Below, piece by piece: positions 16,763 to 26,466 of a stretch of 46,075 nucleotides of DNA. The first letter of the stretch is position 1, and the number at the start of each line of letters is the position of its first letter. Made by a program: the position numbers and the translations under genes. The notes below the pieces were generated by a model. The model made no database searches. It saw nothing but the letters and a program-made list of their open reading frames with translations, and was not told the origin of the DNA. The DNA is from an uncultured Alphaproteobacteria bacterium (GTDB lineage: Bacteria; Pseudomonadota; Alphaproteobacteria; RF32; CAG-239): NCBI GenBank assembly GCA_934254915.1, contig CAKQMH010000011.1, positions 1-46,075 of the forward strand, given 5' to 3'.

Positions 16763-18358
16763 ATGAGTCTTTTCAAATCAATTGCCACCTTTGGCGGCTT
16801 TACTCTGATTTCCCGCATCACCGGTTTTTTTCGTGATATGGCTTTGGCCAATTACTTAGGCGCGGGCATGGTGGCGGATGCTTTTTTTGTCGCGTTCAAA
16901 CTGCCTAATTTATTCCGCAGCCTCTTCGCCGAAGGGGCTTTTACCACCGCTTTTGTCCCGATGCTTTCCCACAAAATCGTTACCGACGGTAAGGAAAAAG
17001 CTTTTGATTTTGCGGCGGCGGCAATTTCCGTTTTGAGCTTTTTCATCGGCATTTTTGTAATCCTGATTGAAATTTTTATGCCTTATGTCGTGCAACTGCT
17101 CGCCCCGGGGTTTGCCGAAGACGCCGGCAAACTTGAGTTAGCCACCACCTTATCACGCATAACTTTTCCGTTTTTGCTGTTTGTTTCAATTGTGTCTTTC
17201 CAGTCCGGTATCTTAAATTCTTTAGGTAAATTTGCTGCTCCGGCGGCCGTATCGATTATCCTCAATCTGGTTATGGTTGCTTCGGTTTTTATCTTTATGC
17301 CTTTTGATATTTCACCGGCACAAAGCGTGTCTTACGGTGTAGCGTTAGCCGGTGTTATGGAAATTTTATGGTTGATGCGCTGCCTCAAACGGGAAAATGT
17401 CATAATCAAACCGCAATTTAATATCCTGAAGCTGATAAAAGATTCGTCTATTCGCACTTTATTCAAACGCATTGCTCCGGGGGTTTTGGGTGCCGGCGTT
17501 TATCAAATCAATATGGTGGTCGACACCATTATCGTATCTTTGGTCGGTACCGGCGCTATCTCGTGGTTATATTATGCCAACCGCATCCAGCAACTGCCCT
17601 TAGGCGTAGTCGGAGCGGCAATCAGCGTAACCGTCCTGCCGATTTTATCCCGCAGCCTCAAATCCGCCAATCCTGAAGAAGCCGGGGAAATCCAAAACAA
17701 AGCCATTGAATACGCCGCCTTGCTTTCGCTTCCTGCTGCCGTAGCCATTATTGTTCTGGCCGAACCGATTGTAAATATTTTATTCCAACACGGCAAATTC
17801 GGAGCGTTGGAAACCCAAATGACCATGCAGGCCGTAATAGCTTACAGCATCGGACTGCCGTCATATGTCTTTGTTAAAGCCTTGGCCCCCAACTTTTTTG
17901 CCCGCGGCGACACCAAAACGCCGGTAAAATACAGTATGGTCGTGTTGCTCACCAACCTCAGTTTTGCCATTATTTTAATGAAACCGTTAGGACACGTCGG
18001 CATTGCTTTGGCGACCACCATTGCCTCTTTTGTATCGCTGTACCAATACGGCCGCGGATTAAAAAAACGCAATTTTTGGTGCTGCACCGGCTTTTTGTGG
18101 CACAAAACCTTCAAAATTTTATTATGCTCGCTATTTATGGGATTAGTTCTCTTTTCCGCCGACAGTTTATTAAACCTGCATTTCGGCGGCTGGCTGAACC
18201 TGTCAATGCTTGCCAAATGCACCATTTTTGGACTTTTATGCATCTTGGGACTTGCAACTTTTGCAATTGCGGCTAAAATCAGTGGTGTGCTGAATATTAC
18301 GGATATTTTGAAAACCTTAATCAAACGGAAGAAACACAATGCCTCACCCCAATCTTAA
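16763..18358 (+). CDS. murJ: Lipid II flippase MurJ
   Basis: MurJ moves the peptidoglycan precursor lipid II across the inner membrane. The 531-aa polytopic protein of the MOP superfamily has about 14 TM helices and the characteristic N-terminus (TLISRITGFFRDMALANYLG, then ADAFFVAFKLPNLFR and LFAEGAFTTAFVP). FFARGDTKTPVKYS lies in the second half. It starts a four-gene operon: its end overlaps the DUF2333 gene by 20 nt. The 235-nt region before it holds no gene that I can see. Confidence 0.95.
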   Translation: MSLFKSIATFGGFTLISRITGFFRDMALANYLGAGMVADAFFVAFKLPNLFRSLFAEGAFTTAFVPMLSHKIVTDGKEKAFDFAAAAISVLSFFIGIFVILIEIFMPYVVQLLAPGFAEDAGKLELATTLSRITFPFLLFVSIVSFQSGILNSLGKFAAPAAVSIILNLVMVASVFIFMPFDISPAQSVSYGVALAGVMEILWLMRCLKRENVIIKPQFNILKLIKDSSIRTLFKRIAPGVLGAGVYQINMVVDTIIVSLVGTGAISWLYYANRIQQLPLGVVGAAISVTVLPILSRSLKSANPEEAGEIQNKAIEYAALLSLPAAVAIIVLAEPIVNILFQHGKFGALETQMTMQAVIAYSIGLPSYVFVKALAPNFFARGDTKTPVKYSMVVLLTNLSFAIILMKPLGHVGIALATTIASFVSLYQYGRGLKKRNFWCCTGFLWHKTFKILLCSLFMGLVLFSADSLLNLHFGGWLNLSMLAKCTIFGLLCILGLATFAIAAKISGVLNITDILKTLIKRKKHNASPQS

Positions 18359-19382
18359 ATCTTATCTGTTTGCTGCTTATACCAAAATTCGCGGTTGGTT
18401 TGTCAGTGGTATCATCCCGCTCAGCACCAAGCTGAAAAACTTCTGCACCTCCTGGTGGAAGATAATGCTTTTAATCTTCAGCGGCTTTTTTATTCTTTAC
18501 TATGGTTTAGGCGGTTGGAGCGTCAACAAAATTGATACCGATACCGACTATGAAATTAATACGCCGGCTAATCAATCCGCGACTATTGAAATGATGTCGT
18601 TTTTAATCAATCGCGAAGTTCGCGAGAATATGTGGACTCCTAACCTGCCGTTTGTTTTTCCGTCCTATTTTCTGGATAATATGCCTAACTTTCAGTTGGG
18701 TTTATTTTCCGCTTTACAAAACACCTCTAAGGCCATGGCGCGGCGGCTTGACAAAACGGTTGCCAGCTCTGATGATCGTCCGCTTAAAACTGCAGCCGAA
18801 TATTTAAGCTACCCCGGAACGATTTGGATGTTTTCACCGCAAAACAAACTTGTACCTGTCCCCTCTGCCGGCAGCCAATATCGCAAAGCCCGCAAACAGT
18901 TAATTAATTATAATCAGTCCCTGCGTGACGGCAGCGATGTATTTTATAAAAGCCCGCAAGACTTAGCCTACATTTTACAACAAATTGCCAAAGACTTATG
19001 GCGCAGCTCCGGTGTGTTGGAAGAACATATTCAAGAGCACAGCAGTGATTGGTTCGATTTTCAAAGTGATAACCTGTTTTATCATCAACAGGGCAAACTT
19101 TACGGCTATTATTTATTGATTAAGGCACTTTGCTTTGACTACAAAAACATTATTGTCGCAAGCGATGTTTATGCCCCGTTGACCAATATGCTGAAAGCGC
19201 TTGAAAATGCGGCGCACTTATCGCCGACAATTGTCTATAACGGCACAATTGCTTCTTCGGCCAACAGCCTGCTGGCTCTTAATTACTACACCGTTAAAGC
19301 CGATGTAATCGCTGAAAGCATTATAAAACGCCTTTTAGAAACCAACCCCATACCGCCGCAAGGACACGCCGATGATTATTGA
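18339..19382 (+). CDS. DUF2333 family membrane-anchored protein
   Basis: The 347-aa protein has one N-terminal TM (about 42-58, IMLLIFSGFFILYYGLGGW) and a long soluble, probably periplasmic, domain with conserved-looking blocks FLINREVRENMWTPNLPF, LDNMPNFQLG and KSPQDLAYIL. Length and architecture fit DUF2333, a proteobacterial family without known function. It overlaps murJ by 20 nt and the Nfu gene by 11 nt, so it is coexpressed with cell-wall export and Fe-S genes. A role in the envelope is inference. Confidence 0.78.
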   Translation: MPHPNLKSYLFAAYTKIRGWFVSGIIPLSTKLKNFCTSWWKIMLLIFSGFFILYYGLGGWSVNKIDTDTDYEINTPANQSATIEMMSFLINREVRENMWTPNLPFVFPSYFLDNMPNFQLGLFSALQNTSKAMARRLDKTVASSDDRPLKTAAEYLSYPGTIWMFSPQNKLVPVPSAGSQYRKARKQLINYNQSLRDGSDVFYKSPQDLAYILQQIAKDLWRSSGVLEEHIQEHSSDWFDFQSDNLFYHQQGKLYGYYLLIKALCFDYKNIIVASDVYAPLTNMLKALENAAHLSPTIVYNGTIASSANSLLALNYYTVKADVIAESIIKRLLETNPIPPQGHADDY

Positions 19383-19923
19383 AACCCAAACCACGCCTGA
19401 TGCTGATATTTTAAACTTTTTTCCCCCGGTTAAGGTATTGCAATCCGGTACGGCCGAATTTATTGATGCCAAATCTTTACGCCGCTCACCTTTGGCGGAA
19501 AAGCTGTTTGATCTTGGCGATGTTGTTTCGGTTTTTATGACGCCGGATATGATTTCCGTCACCAAGAATAATGCGGCCTCATGGGACAGTTTAAAACCTT
19601 TAATTTTAGCTGAAATTATGGACTTTTTTGCCACCGGCGAAAATCCGGTCGTTGCCGAAGATGCCGCTCCTGATAATGCTGAAATCATCAAACAAATCGA
19701 AGGTCTTATTAATGCGCGGGTGCGTCCGGCCGTAAAACAAGACGGCGGCGATATCGTTTATAAAAAATTTGACCATGGCATTGTTTGGGTGGAAATGCGC
19801 GGCGCTTGCTCCGGCTGCCCTTACGCCATGGTTACCCTGAAAGAGGGAGTGGAAAAGCTGCTCAAGACATATATTCCCGCCGTTAAAGAAGTTAAAAATA
19901 TTGCTGAAACCGCCAAGGAATAA
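19372..19923 (+). CDS. Nfu-type Fe-S cluster scaffold or carrier protein
   Basis: The 183-aa protein has an N-terminal Nfu_N domain (residues about 1-90; PPVKVLQSGTAEF, SVFMTPDMISVTK) and a C-terminal NifU-like domain (about 105-175; RPAVKQDGGDIVYKKF). The cluster-binding motif is C146-SGC-149P. It carries [4Fe-4S] clusters to target enzymes; ferredoxin and [FeFe] hydrogenase are plausible local clients. The start overlaps the DUF2333 gene, and the stop lies 2 nt before the next GTG. Confidence 0.92.
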   Translation: MIIETQTTPDADILNFFPPVKVLQSGTAEFIDAKSLRRSPLAEKLFDLGDVVSVFMTPDMISVTKNNAASWDSLKPLILAEIMDFFATGENPVVAEDAAPDNAEIIKQIEGLINARVRPAVKQDGGDIVYKKFDHGIVWVEMRGACSGCPYAMVTLKEGVEKLLKTYIPAVKEVKNIAETAKE

Positions 19924-19925
19924 CT

Positions 19926-20861
19926 GTGTATAAGCTCATAACCGCCGTTTTATTTTTTCTTTTTACCATAACCTCTGCGGCTCAAGCGGCCATAGAGTTC
20001 GGCGAGATGAGCGTTTCCGAGCTGGAACAAATTTATAAATATTACGGCTATGACGGAGAGCGGGGTTACCTTATGCTCGACAACTATCGTTATCCGCCGC
20101 TTCTTCTTAAGCGTCTGCCGACGGATTTTGCCGCCTTAAAAACCATTGATGAAGAAAAACAGCACGCTTTGTTTATCAAAATTTTAGCTCCGTTAGCTAT
20201 GACGATTAATCAAAAGATTGCCGACCAGCGCCGACTGCTTGAACAAATAAACCGCGATTTTACGACCAATCACGAACTCTCCAAGGCTCAAACCGCCTAT
20301 GTTGAAAAACAAGCACAAACTTACGATATTTTCACTCGCCTGCAGGGATACCAGCGTTATAATCTGTTGCTTAAAGAGCTTTTGGTTCGTGTTGACGAAA
20401 TTCCGCCGTCATTCTTGATAGCGGCGGCGGCGATTGAAACCGATTGGGGCAATTCACGCTTGGCCGCGGAAGGAAACGCTCTTTACCGCCAACTTAGCTG
20501 GCACACCTCTCAAGGCCTAAAACCGCAAGACGAAACCACCGAAACTGATTACCGCATCAAATCTTACCCCACACTTTATGCCGCCATGGAAGAATTTGCA
20601 CTCAAACTTAATTCGCATATAAATTTTGCGCATATGCGCGAATTTCGCAAGCAACTGCGTCTCCGAAACAGCCCCTTACAGGGTACAACTTTTGCCTATA
20701 CCTTGTTCGGCAATTCCGCACTCAAAAATTATGCCGGAATTTTAGAATACACAATTGCGTACTACGAATTGAATATAATTGACAAATCGCACCTTGACGA
20801 TAAAATGATTGTAGAACAGTTACCTGCGAACCTGTCAAAGCATTTGAGGTCCAAACTGTAA
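19926..20861 (+). CDS. Exported Bax-like glucosaminidase-domain protein
   Basis: The start is GTG 19926, with AAGGA six nt upstream. The 311-aa product has a signal peptide (MYKLITAVLFFLFTITSAAQA). Its C-terminal half carries a glucosaminidase/lysozyme-like motif, VDEIPPSFLIAAAAIETDWG then NSRLAAEGNALY; E171 is the expected catalytic acid. It follows the Nfu gene by 2 nt in the murJ operon. It likely cuts glycan strands of peptidoglycan in the periplasm. Bond specificity is not visible from sequence. Confidence 0.82.
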   Translation: MYKLITAVLFFLFTITSAAQAAIEFGEMSVSELEQIYKYYGYDGERGYLMLDNYRYPPLLLKRLPTDFAALKTIDEEKQHALFIKILAPLAMTINQKIADQRRLLEQINRDFTTNHELSKAQTAYVEKQAQTYDIFTRLQGYQRYNLLLKELLVRVDEIPPSFLIAAAAIETDWGNSRLAAEGNALYRQLSWHTSQGLKPQDETTETDYRIKSYPTLYAAMEEFALKLNSHINFAHMREFRKQLRLRNSPLQGTTFAYTLFGNSALKNYAGILEYTIAYYELNIIDKSHLDDKMIVEQLPANLSKHLRSKL

Positions 20862-20936
20862 CAAAAATGTCATTAGGCATCGCGGTTAAAATCTATTATT
20901 ATTAAAATTGAAAGTAACTGATAATGGCACAAAACA

Positions 20937-22043
20937 ATGAATAAAGACCAATTATCCATTCAAGATGTTAAAAATCTTTCTGCACATCCACGGCTTGAAA
21001 CCAAGGCCATTGTGGCGGAAAAAGTGAGTACGTATTACAACGGTCATACCGTAACTGGCAAAGGGATGAAATTAGCCGAAGATATTTTCCGCATTATGGT
21101 TCGTGATGTCGAACTCAAACTGCGGCAAGTGGTAGCCGAATGTCTGAAAAACTGCCATAATCTACCTGATGATATTGTGGCCTCCGTTATCCGTGATGCC
21201 GACAGCGTAGCCGTGCCGTTTATCAAATATTATGCTAATCTCAGCAACGAAGACTTAATCAAAATTTTAAACATCCCCAGCATTAACAAACAAAAGGCCG
21301 TGGCTCAACGCCTCAATCTGCCCAATGAAATTTCGGCTTACATTGTGGAAAAATGCCCCGAAGAAGTGGTCGGCGTCCTCATCTCCAATGAAACAGCCTC
21401 AATACATGAAAAAACCTACAATTCCATTATCGATAAATATTCTCACAGCGAAGATATTCAGCGCCGTTTGGTTTTGCGTACCGAAATTCCGACTTCTGTC
21501 GTTGAAAAAATTGCCAACTCCTTGTCGGAAGAACTGAAAAAACGCCTGATTTTGTCTCACAATCTTCCGGCTGACCTTGCTTCCGACATTATTGACGAGG
21601 TTAAGGAAAAAACCACTTTGCGTATCTCGGAAGATTACAGCTCCGATAAACAGATTGAAGAATTGGTTCACCAACTTTATACTTCTAACCGCCTCACGCC
21701 CAATCTGGTTGTCCGCTCGATCTGCATGGGGGATATGAAATTTTTTGAATACTCGTTGGTCTATTTATCCAACACTCCTATTATTGAAGTCCGCAAAATT
21801 TTGTTTAATACAGCGGCTGATTTTATGATTCGCAACCTGTTACGCAAAGCCTTCATTCCTAAGACTATGTTTCCGGCCGTTTTCAGTGCGCTCAAAGTTA
21901 TCAAAGATATCAAATTCGACTGCCGCAAAAATGACCGCAAATCATTTGCTCACAAAGTCATTGAGCGCATTTTGACCTATAATGCCGACAATGAAGAATT
22001 AAGCGACGATGATATTAATTATCTGGTTTCCAAAATCAGCTGA
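20937..22043 (+). CDS. DUF2336 domain protein
   Basis: The 368-aa cytosolic protein is built of helical HEAT-like repeats: LSAHPRLETKAIVAEKV, LKLRQVVAECLKNCHNLP, LVLRTEIPTSVVEKIA and LILSHNLPADLASDII. That pattern of L-x(2-4)-N/E-x-LP-x-x-V is typical of DUF2336 proteins, which are largely alphaproteobacterial and of unknown function. There are no membrane segments. It lies upstream of the HD-GYP gene with a 62-nt gap, so cotranscription is possible. The ribosome site is weak. Confidence 0.78.
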   Translation: MNKDQLSIQDVKNLSAHPRLETKAIVAEKVSTYYNGHTVTGKGMKLAEDIFRIMVRDVELKLRQVVAECLKNCHNLPDDIVASVIRDADSVAVPFIKYYANLSNEDLIKILNIPSINKQKAVAQRLNLPNEISAYIVEKCPEEVVGVLISNETASIHEKTYNSIIDKYSHSEDIQRRLVLRTEIPTSVVEKIANSLSEELKKRLILSHNLPADLASDIIDEVKEKTTLRISEDYSSDKQIEELVHQLYTSNRLTPNLVVRSICMGDMKFFEYSLVYLSNTPIIEVRKILFNTAADFMIRNLLRKAFIPKTMFPAVFSALKVIKDIKFDCRKNDRKSFAHKVIERILTYNADNEELSDDDINYLVSKIS

Positions 22044-22105
22044 TTTTATGTTTTTTTAACCAATAAGCACTATGCTGTATCTTAACTTAAACGGAGGATA
22101 CACGC

Positions 22106-23791
22106 GTGGCTTATACCGAAGAAAAACCAACCGCCCAAAAACTGCTGGAAATTATGGAGCAGCTTGTTGCCGAACCTGATTATATGGTTACGGCCGAACA
22201 CATTATACAAACCGCTGTGACAAACGCCAATGCTGACGTCGGAATGTTTTTCTCCGTCCTCGACAACAAATTCATCAATTTGGAATATTGCTATGCACCT
22301 AAACTGCGTATTGACCGTGCCAATATTGAAAATTTAGGACTTTTTTCCAGCCTTTTTATTCCCGACGCCAAAAACAAACCTCTTAAAAAACCGCTGGAAC
22401 AATGTGTCCTAAAAGCCGGTATCATCAATTTTGACAATCTTTATGCCAACCCCGACTTTGACACCGCCAATTATGCTCGCTTTGACGAAAGTTTTGATAC
22501 CTCAACCGTTTCTGTTTTGCTACTTCCGCTTATTGACCACCATCGCAACGTCATCGGCGTTACCTTATTTATTAACGCCCGTAATCCCAACGGACAGATT
22601 ATAAGTTTCACGCCCGAACAGCAAAAAAACTTGGTTTCTTTATGTTCAAGCTTAACAATCATTACCGAAAACAAAAATCTGCGCGAAGCTTACCGCCAAC
22701 TTCTGGAATCTTTCATTGAGGTTCTGGCGCGGGCAATCGATGCCAAATCGCCATATACCGGCAGCCATTGTCAGCGTGTTCCGATTATCACCCGCCTGTT
22801 AGCTACCGCCGCGGTCGAGGAAGATGCAGGCAAACTCAAAGATTTTACCATGTCGCCTGATGATTGGTACAGTCTGCATATCGCCTCCTGGTTGCATGAC
22901 TGCGGCAAAGTCACAACCCCCGAATATATTGTTGACAAAGCCACCAAGCTTGAAACCATCAACAACCGTATTCACGAAATCCGTAATCGTTTTGAGATTT
23001 TGCGCCGTGATGCCCATATTGAATACTTGCAAAAACGCCTGCACCAAACCGACACTCAGGAAAATCTGCAGGCGGAATTTGTTGCCAAAGTCAAAAAGCT
23101 TGAAGATGACTTTGCTTTTGTAGCCGCTTGTAACAAAGGCGATAAACCTTTGGTCGATGCCGACATTTCACGTTTGGAACACATATCCAAAGCCAAATTC
23201 ACCCGTTATTTTAATCGTATGTTAGGGCTTTCTTGGGCTGAACGCGAAAATATCAAAGACCGCGAAATTTTTGAGCACCCGGCTGAAGAAAACCTGCTTC
23301 AGAACCGCCCTGACCAAATTTTCGGCCCGTATAATCGCGGCGAATTATATAACTTGGAAGTCCGCCAAGGTACTATCACCAAGGAAGAACGCGAAAAAAT
23401 TAACGAACATATCGTTGTTACCATTGATATGCTCAAAGCCCTGCCCTTCCCTCAAGAACTATCCAAAGTGGTTGAATATGCCGGCTGCCACCATGAACGG
23501 GTTGACGGTAAAGGCTATCCCAACGGTTTAACCGGTGACCAAATGTCCGTTCCGGCCAAAATTATGGCCATTGCCGATATTTTTGAGGCTTTGACGGCCT
23601 CTGATCGTCCTTATAAAGAGCCGAAAAAACTCTCCGAAGTCCTGCACATTATGCAGGAGATGAAAAACACCGGACATATCGACCCTGATTTATATGATGT
23701 TTTCATCCGTGGCGAGGTTTATAAAGACTATGCCGAACAATATATTAAACCTTCGCAAATCGATGAAATTAATCCGGAGGATTATTTATAA
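22106..23791 (+). CDS. GAF and HD-GYP domain protein, putative c-di-GMP phosphodiesterase
   Basis: The start is GTG 22106 with GGAGGA eight nt upstream (561 aa). Residues about 1-195 look like a GAF sensor domain. From about 205 an HD-GYP module begins (IDAKSPYTGSHCQRVP), with the HD pair H264-D265 (LHDCGK) and HHERVDGKGYPNG at 462-474 carrying the GYP motif, then IMAIADIFEALTASDRPYK. About 120 extra residues, mostly helical, separate HD from the HHE block. That insertion occurs in a known GAF/HD-GYP subgroup. Metal ligands appear intact, so c-di-GMP hydrolysis is likely. The stop overlaps the gloB start by one base. Confidence 0.9.
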   Translation: MAYTEEKPTAQKLLEIMEQLVAEPDYMVTAEHIIQTAVTNANADVGMFFSVLDNKFINLEYCYAPKLRIDRANIENLGLFSSLFIPDAKNKPLKKPLEQCVLKAGIINFDNLYANPDFDTANYARFDESFDTSTVSVLLLPLIDHHRNVIGVTLFINARNPNGQIISFTPEQQKNLVSLCSSLTIITENKNLREAYRQLLESFIEVLARAIDAKSPYTGSHCQRVPIITRLLATAAVEEDAGKLKDFTMSPDDWYSLHIASWLHDCGKVTTPEYIVDKATKLETINNRIHEIRNRFEILRRDAHIEYLQKRLHQTDTQENLQAEFVAKVKKLEDDFAFVAACNKGDKPLVDADISRLEHISKAKFTRYFNRMLGLSWAERENIKDREIFEHPAEENLLQNRPDQIFGPYNRGELYNLEVRQGTITKEEREKINEHIVVTIDMLKALPFPQELSKVVEYAGCHHERVDGKGYPNGLTGDQMSVPAKIMAIADIFEALTASDRPYKEPKKLSEVLHIMQEMKNTGHIDPDLYDVFIRGEVYKDYAEQYIKPSQIDEINPEDYL

Positions 23792-24504
23792 TGCTTAATA
23801 TTTATCCGGTTTTGTGCCGTGCCGGTTATATGGACAACTATTGTTATATCATTGTCGACAGTGCGACTAAAACTGCCGCTGTCGTTGATGCCTCTGAAGC
23901 ACCAGTTATCATTGACCGCTGCCGCGAGCTTGGTATAACTCCGCAATATATTTTCAACACCCACCACCATTTTGACCACACTGACGGCAATCAGGAACTC
24001 AAAGCCGCTTTTAATGCCAAAGTTGTCGGTAATGCAGCCGACAAACATCGTATTCCGGCTCTTGACCTGGAAGTCAAAGATGGTGAAACTTTTACCTTAG
24101 GTGCAAGCAAAGCGCAGATTATAGATGTCTCTGCCCACACGCAAGGCCACATTTTGTGGTATTTTCCGGCGGATAAAATTGTCTTCACCGGCGACACGTT
24201 ATTTAATCTCTGCATCGGCGGTTTGTTTGAAGGCACGCCGGCGCAAATGTTTGCCGCTTTGCAAAAAATTAAACAACTGCCTGATGACACCGTGTTTTAC
24301 CCCGGACATGAATATACCATGCCAAGTGCATCTTTTGCCTTACAATACAATCATAACAATGACGACATTCGCCGCTATCTGACACGCGCCCGCCAGCGCT
24401 TAGCTCAAGGTTTACCGGTTGCGCCCGTTACTCTTGGCGAAGAGAAACGCTGCAATCCTTATCTTGAGGCTGCCACCTTGAGCGAATTTTGTAATATTGC
24501 CTGA
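23791..24504 (+). CDS. gloB: Metallo-beta-lactamase-fold hydrolase, glyoxalase II-like
   Basis: The 237-aa protein resembles hydroxyacylglutathione hydrolase, which releases D-lactate from S-lactoylglutathione. Metal-binding THHHFDHTDG supplies H58, H60, D62 and H63; further ligands lie in SAHTQGH, FTGDTLF and PGHEY. The C-terminal HAGH region (PSASFALQYNHNND, EEKRCNPYL) is present, supporting glyoxalase II over a general MBL protein. Its ATG overlaps the stop of the HD-GYP gene (TAATG), implying coupling. Whether this organism makes glutathione is not visible. Confidence 0.87.
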   Translation: MLNIYPVLCRAGYMDNYCYIIVDSATKTAAVVDASEAPVIIDRCRELGITPQYIFNTHHHFDHTDGNQELKAAFNAKVVGNAADKHRIPALDLEVKDGETFTLGASKAQIIDVSAHTQGHILWYFPADKIVFTGDTLFNLCIGGLFEGTPAQMFAALQKIKQLPDDTVFYPGHEYTMPSASFALQYNHNNDDIRRYLTRARQRLAQGLPVAPVTLGEEKRCNPYLEAATLSEFCNIA

Positions 24505-24591
24505 AAATTTTGGTACAAAATATTAGACAAAACCACTTTATTGTGATAATATAAAAGCATAGTAAAACATTTATTGCAGCGGATTAAAACC

Positions 24592-26466
24592 ATGACTGAT
24601 GAAATTGCAGACAAAACCCCCGGCGTTTACCTTTTTAATAATATGCCTCTGTCATTAAAAGAATTTTGCGCCGCACCACAAGATCAGTATAACGGCGGCT
24701 ACGAAATTGGCGTCATCACGCTTATCAACCGCGAAAAAGCCCGCAATAATAATGATAAAGTCAGTTTCGTTGATCCTTCCTTTGTCGGCGACGATAGCGC
24801 TAAATTGCAAAGTGAGCTTAACAAACAAACCGGTAAAGACTTCTTGCTGACCGGTATTATTGATAATGGCATGATGAATCATTTTATGACCTGTCTTGGG
24901 AATAACGCTCAGGATTATGGCAAAATCATCATCCCCTTTGCTCTTGACAACAATGTCGAAGGGCAAGTCGGACACGCGGTTACCTTAGTTTTGGACACTA
25001 AGCATCACACCGCCGATATTATTGACCAAATGGGCGAACAAGGTTCACGACCAAGTTATGGTAATTCAATCGATGCTCTTAAAGAAAATCTGAAGGAAAA
25101 TCTCGGCTATGACAACATTACCTATAATCAAGATTCTTTAACCGATAGAAATCGCATGGATTGCGCCTGTGTTGCCTCCATGGTGGCTAATGATATCATC
25201 GCCGGCCAAACACCTGAAACATACACGGAAACAGATGTCGACCAAAACCACCAAAACGACCAAAAGTTAGCCCGGCAAGCTCTGTTTAATCTGTATTACA
25301 ATGATGATAAATTCAAAGAATTTCTTACTGCTGAAGGTAAAGATTGGAAGACCCTGTCTGATGACGAAAAACAAGATTTGATTGCCCAATACGGCGATCT
25401 TGCCCCTGACCAACAATATGATACCGAAGCTCGCGACAATGCCGATGAACGCTTCAAATTGGTGGTTAAACCTCATATTGAAGAAATCTTCCGCAACTCT
25501 GAACGCGGACAAGGCTTCAAACTCTACGATGATCCAACCTACCCGCATGCTTTGGCTTACAGACATGATGACGGCAGCAAGCTGATTATAACCGGCGAAA
25601 CCTCCGGCCGCATTGAAAGCAAAAACGCTGCTGATCATGAAAACCTGTGTGAACTGGCCTTAAGAATGGGGTGCAATAATATGAACTTCGGCCCTTATTT
25701 CCAAGAACATTTGGATGAAGCCGCCCTGCTTTATGCTGCCTCCCTTAAAAAAGGTTTGGGCATCAAAAACGCACCTGATGTTGAAAAGCTTAAAGAATTT
25801 CCGCAATATAACTACATCAAAAAAACTTTATTAAAACGGGCTTTAGAAACCGACAAAGACAATATTGCTTCTTCGCAAAAAAACCTTAAGGAATTTTTGC
25901 AAAATGATACTAAATACGGCGAACTTAACCAAGCTTTTGCTGACAAACTAAACGCCTTGACGACTATTGAACCTCAGGATCAAAACCCGTGGTATGTTTT
26001 GCAAAAATTAAAAACAACTTCTCTTGATACGCTCAGCGATGCCGAAAAGGCCACCAAAGAAGCTTATGAAGCGGATCATCAAAAATTTGAAACTGATGAT
26101 AAGTTCAAAATAGCTTTTGAAGCCTGCCAAACAGCACAAAAAGAGCGTAATGATTATACCCATGATACCGAGCAATATAAATCATACCGCACCGCGCAGG
26201 ATCAATACAAAAAAGATATGACCGATGCGGTTGAGTTTTATATCAGCAATGGTGATAATAAAGAACGCATAGCCAAATTGCAGGAATTAATGACGCCTCC
26301 GACCGCCTCGAACCTTGCGGAAAAAGAGAAAGAAGAAAAAATTGCCCGCGATTTGCTAGCCCATAATACCGCCAACAATCAAGATAAATCTGACGCCGAA
26401 AAAGACCAAAGCTTTAAAGAAATGGCGGTGCGCTATATGATGCGGCAGGGACGCACAGACTTTTAG
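24592..26466 (+). CDS. Putative Ulp1/YopJ-like (clan CE) cysteine protease, candidate effector
   Basis: The ATG at 24592 (MTDEIADKTPG) is preferred to an in-frame TTG at 24574; 624 aa. The N-terminal 205 residues carry the arrangement of clan CE enzymes: GH128AVTLVLD, a strand pattern, D145 in IIDQMG (H-x16-D), then a helix beginning DC191ACVASMVANDII. The glutamine normally six residues before Cys is not obvious; Q180 is the nearest. The remaining 400 residues are charged, mostly helical and unfamiliar. There is no signal peptide or TM. Clan CE enzymes cleave or modify ubiquitin-like proteins or acetylate host proteins; several are secreted effectors. Function here is inference. Confidence 0.55.
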   Translation: MTDEIADKTPGVYLFNNMPLSLKEFCAAPQDQYNGGYEIGVITLINREKARNNNDKVSFVDPSFVGDDSAKLQSELNKQTGKDFLLTGIIDNGMMNHFMTCLGNNAQDYGKIIIPFALDNNVEGQVGHAVTLVLDTKHHTADIIDQMGEQGSRPSYGNSIDALKENLKENLGYDNITYNQDSLTDRNRMDCACVASMVANDIIAGQTPETYTETDVDQNHQNDQKLARQALFNLYYNDDKFKEFLTAEGKDWKTLSDDEKQDLIAQYGDLAPDQQYDTEARDNADERFKLVVKPHIEEIFRNSERGQGFKLYDDPTYPHALAYRHDDGSKLIITGETSGRIESKNAADHENLCELALRMGCNNMNFGPYFQEHLDEAALLYAASLKKGLGIKNAPDVEKLKEFPQYNYIKKTLLKRALETDKDNIASSQKNLKEFLQNDTKYGELNQAFADKLNALTTIEPQDQNPWYVLQKLKTTSLDTLSDAEKATKEAYEADHQKFETDDKFKIAFEACQTAQKERNDYTHDTEQYKSYRTAQDQYKKDMTDAVEFYISNGDNKERIAKLQELMTPPTASNLAEKEKEEKIARDLLAHNTANNQDKSDAEKDQSFKEMAVRYMMRQGRTDF

